In this document: piece after piece, positions 12,674 through 12,768 of the stretch | How positions within the stretch are numbered: the first letter of the stretch is position 1 | Layout: every line of letters begins with the position of its first letter | NCBI GenBank assembly: GCA_938005655.1 | Contig: CALLNA010000155.1 | Location: forward strand, 1 to 12,768 | DNA: 12,768 nucleotides | DNA from: an uncultured Novosphingobium sp. | GTDB taxonomy: Bacteria > Pseudomonadota > Alphaproteobacteria > Sphingomonadales > Sphingomonadaceae | Reading direction: 5' to 3' | Notes under the pieces: generated by a model | Seen by the model: the letters and a program-made list of their open reading frames with translations, nothing else | The model's database searches: none | What the model was told of the DNA's origin: nothing | Translations under genes and position numbers: made by a program

Positions 12674-12768
12674 TGATGGACGACTGGCGGGAATTCATGT
12701 TCTGGTGGGGGGCGGCCCTGTTCGCCTCGACGATGGTGGTCGTGGCCCGGCTCGGCATCCTGCTCTAC
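12673..12768 (+). CDS. Small membrane protein, probable holin (3' end outside window)
   Basis: 32 codons are visible: MMDDWREFMFWWGAALFASTMVVVARLGILLY. A short acidic amphipathic start is followed by a hydrophobic segment from about residue 9. Openings of the form 'DxWRE...WxGAALFAST' occur, from memory, in LydA/phage-holin family proteins of alphaproteobacterial prophages. In P2 the holin gene Y follows X directly, so synteny supports a holin. The reading may begin at the first ATG (12673, overlapping the X stop) or the second (12676). Without the rest, another phage membrane protein cannot be excluded. Confidence 0.55.
   Translation, partial: MMDDWREFMFWWGAALFASTMVVVARLGILLY

Larger units (their letters stand above)
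1992..12768. mobile_element. P2-type prophage, left part (right end outside window)
   Basis: The element runs from the tRNA-Gln 3' end to the window edge. It carries an integrase, a replication-like protein, then the P2 head genes in P2 order and orientation: Q and P leftward, O, N, M, L and X rightward. This is the prophage arrangement of P2-type phages, in which the integrase lies next to one att site and the cos-Q end falls in the middle of the integrated element. All recognised structural genes are full length with intact catalytic motifs, so nothing seen suggests decay of the head module. Confidence 0.9.

Overview
The window is GC-rich DNA from an alphaproteobacterium. A Sphingomonadales-like host is my best guess, from gene content and codon use rather than from any search. 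It covers a chromosome/prophage junction. Positions 1-1991 are host chromosome: the 5' two thirds of rlmE (23S rRNA methyltransferase) and the upstream ppx/gppA phosphatase gene, both on the minus strand and overlapping by GTGA, then a plus-strand tRNA-Gln(CTG) with its own promoter.

The tRNA 3' end is the inferred left attachment site of a P2-type prophage that fills the rest of the window and runs off its right edge. The left (early) arm holds a P4-type tyrosine integrase and an overlapping gene for a winged-helix, replication-protein-like protein. A dyad-rich non-coding stretch of about 580 bp follows, then a 59-residue gene with a possible ribbon-helix-helix segment. No CI/C-type repressor, Cox/excisionase or P2 gpA-type replication initiator is recognisable here, so lysogeny control is either outside the window or carried by unfamiliar proteins.

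From 5029 onward the P2 head-gene order is kept: Q (portal) and P (terminase ATPase) on the minus strand, diverging from O (scaffold-protease), N (capsid), M (terminase endonuclease), L (head completion), X (tail) and a membrane protein cut by the window end, probably the holin. Between P and O lies a perfect TTGTAA-N8-TTACAA dyad containing TGT-N12-ACA, the pattern bound by the P2 late activators Ogr and Delta. This implies an Ogr-like activator encoded beyond the right edge. In P2 the cos site lies just past Q, which would place it in the dyad-rich stretch here.

Three small genes interrupt the canonical order: a 92-residue gene between M and L, and a 116-residue plus an 83-residue Cys-containing gene between L and X. 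The 116-residue gene is bounded by an exact 11-bp direct repeat covering its start junction and the next gene's start junction. Most rightward genes from M onward overlap by ATGA or TGATG, so they are probably translationally coupled. I see no CRISPR array, insertion sequence or rRNA. The least explained parts are the early control region (4233-4812), the 59-residue protein and the inserted small genes.
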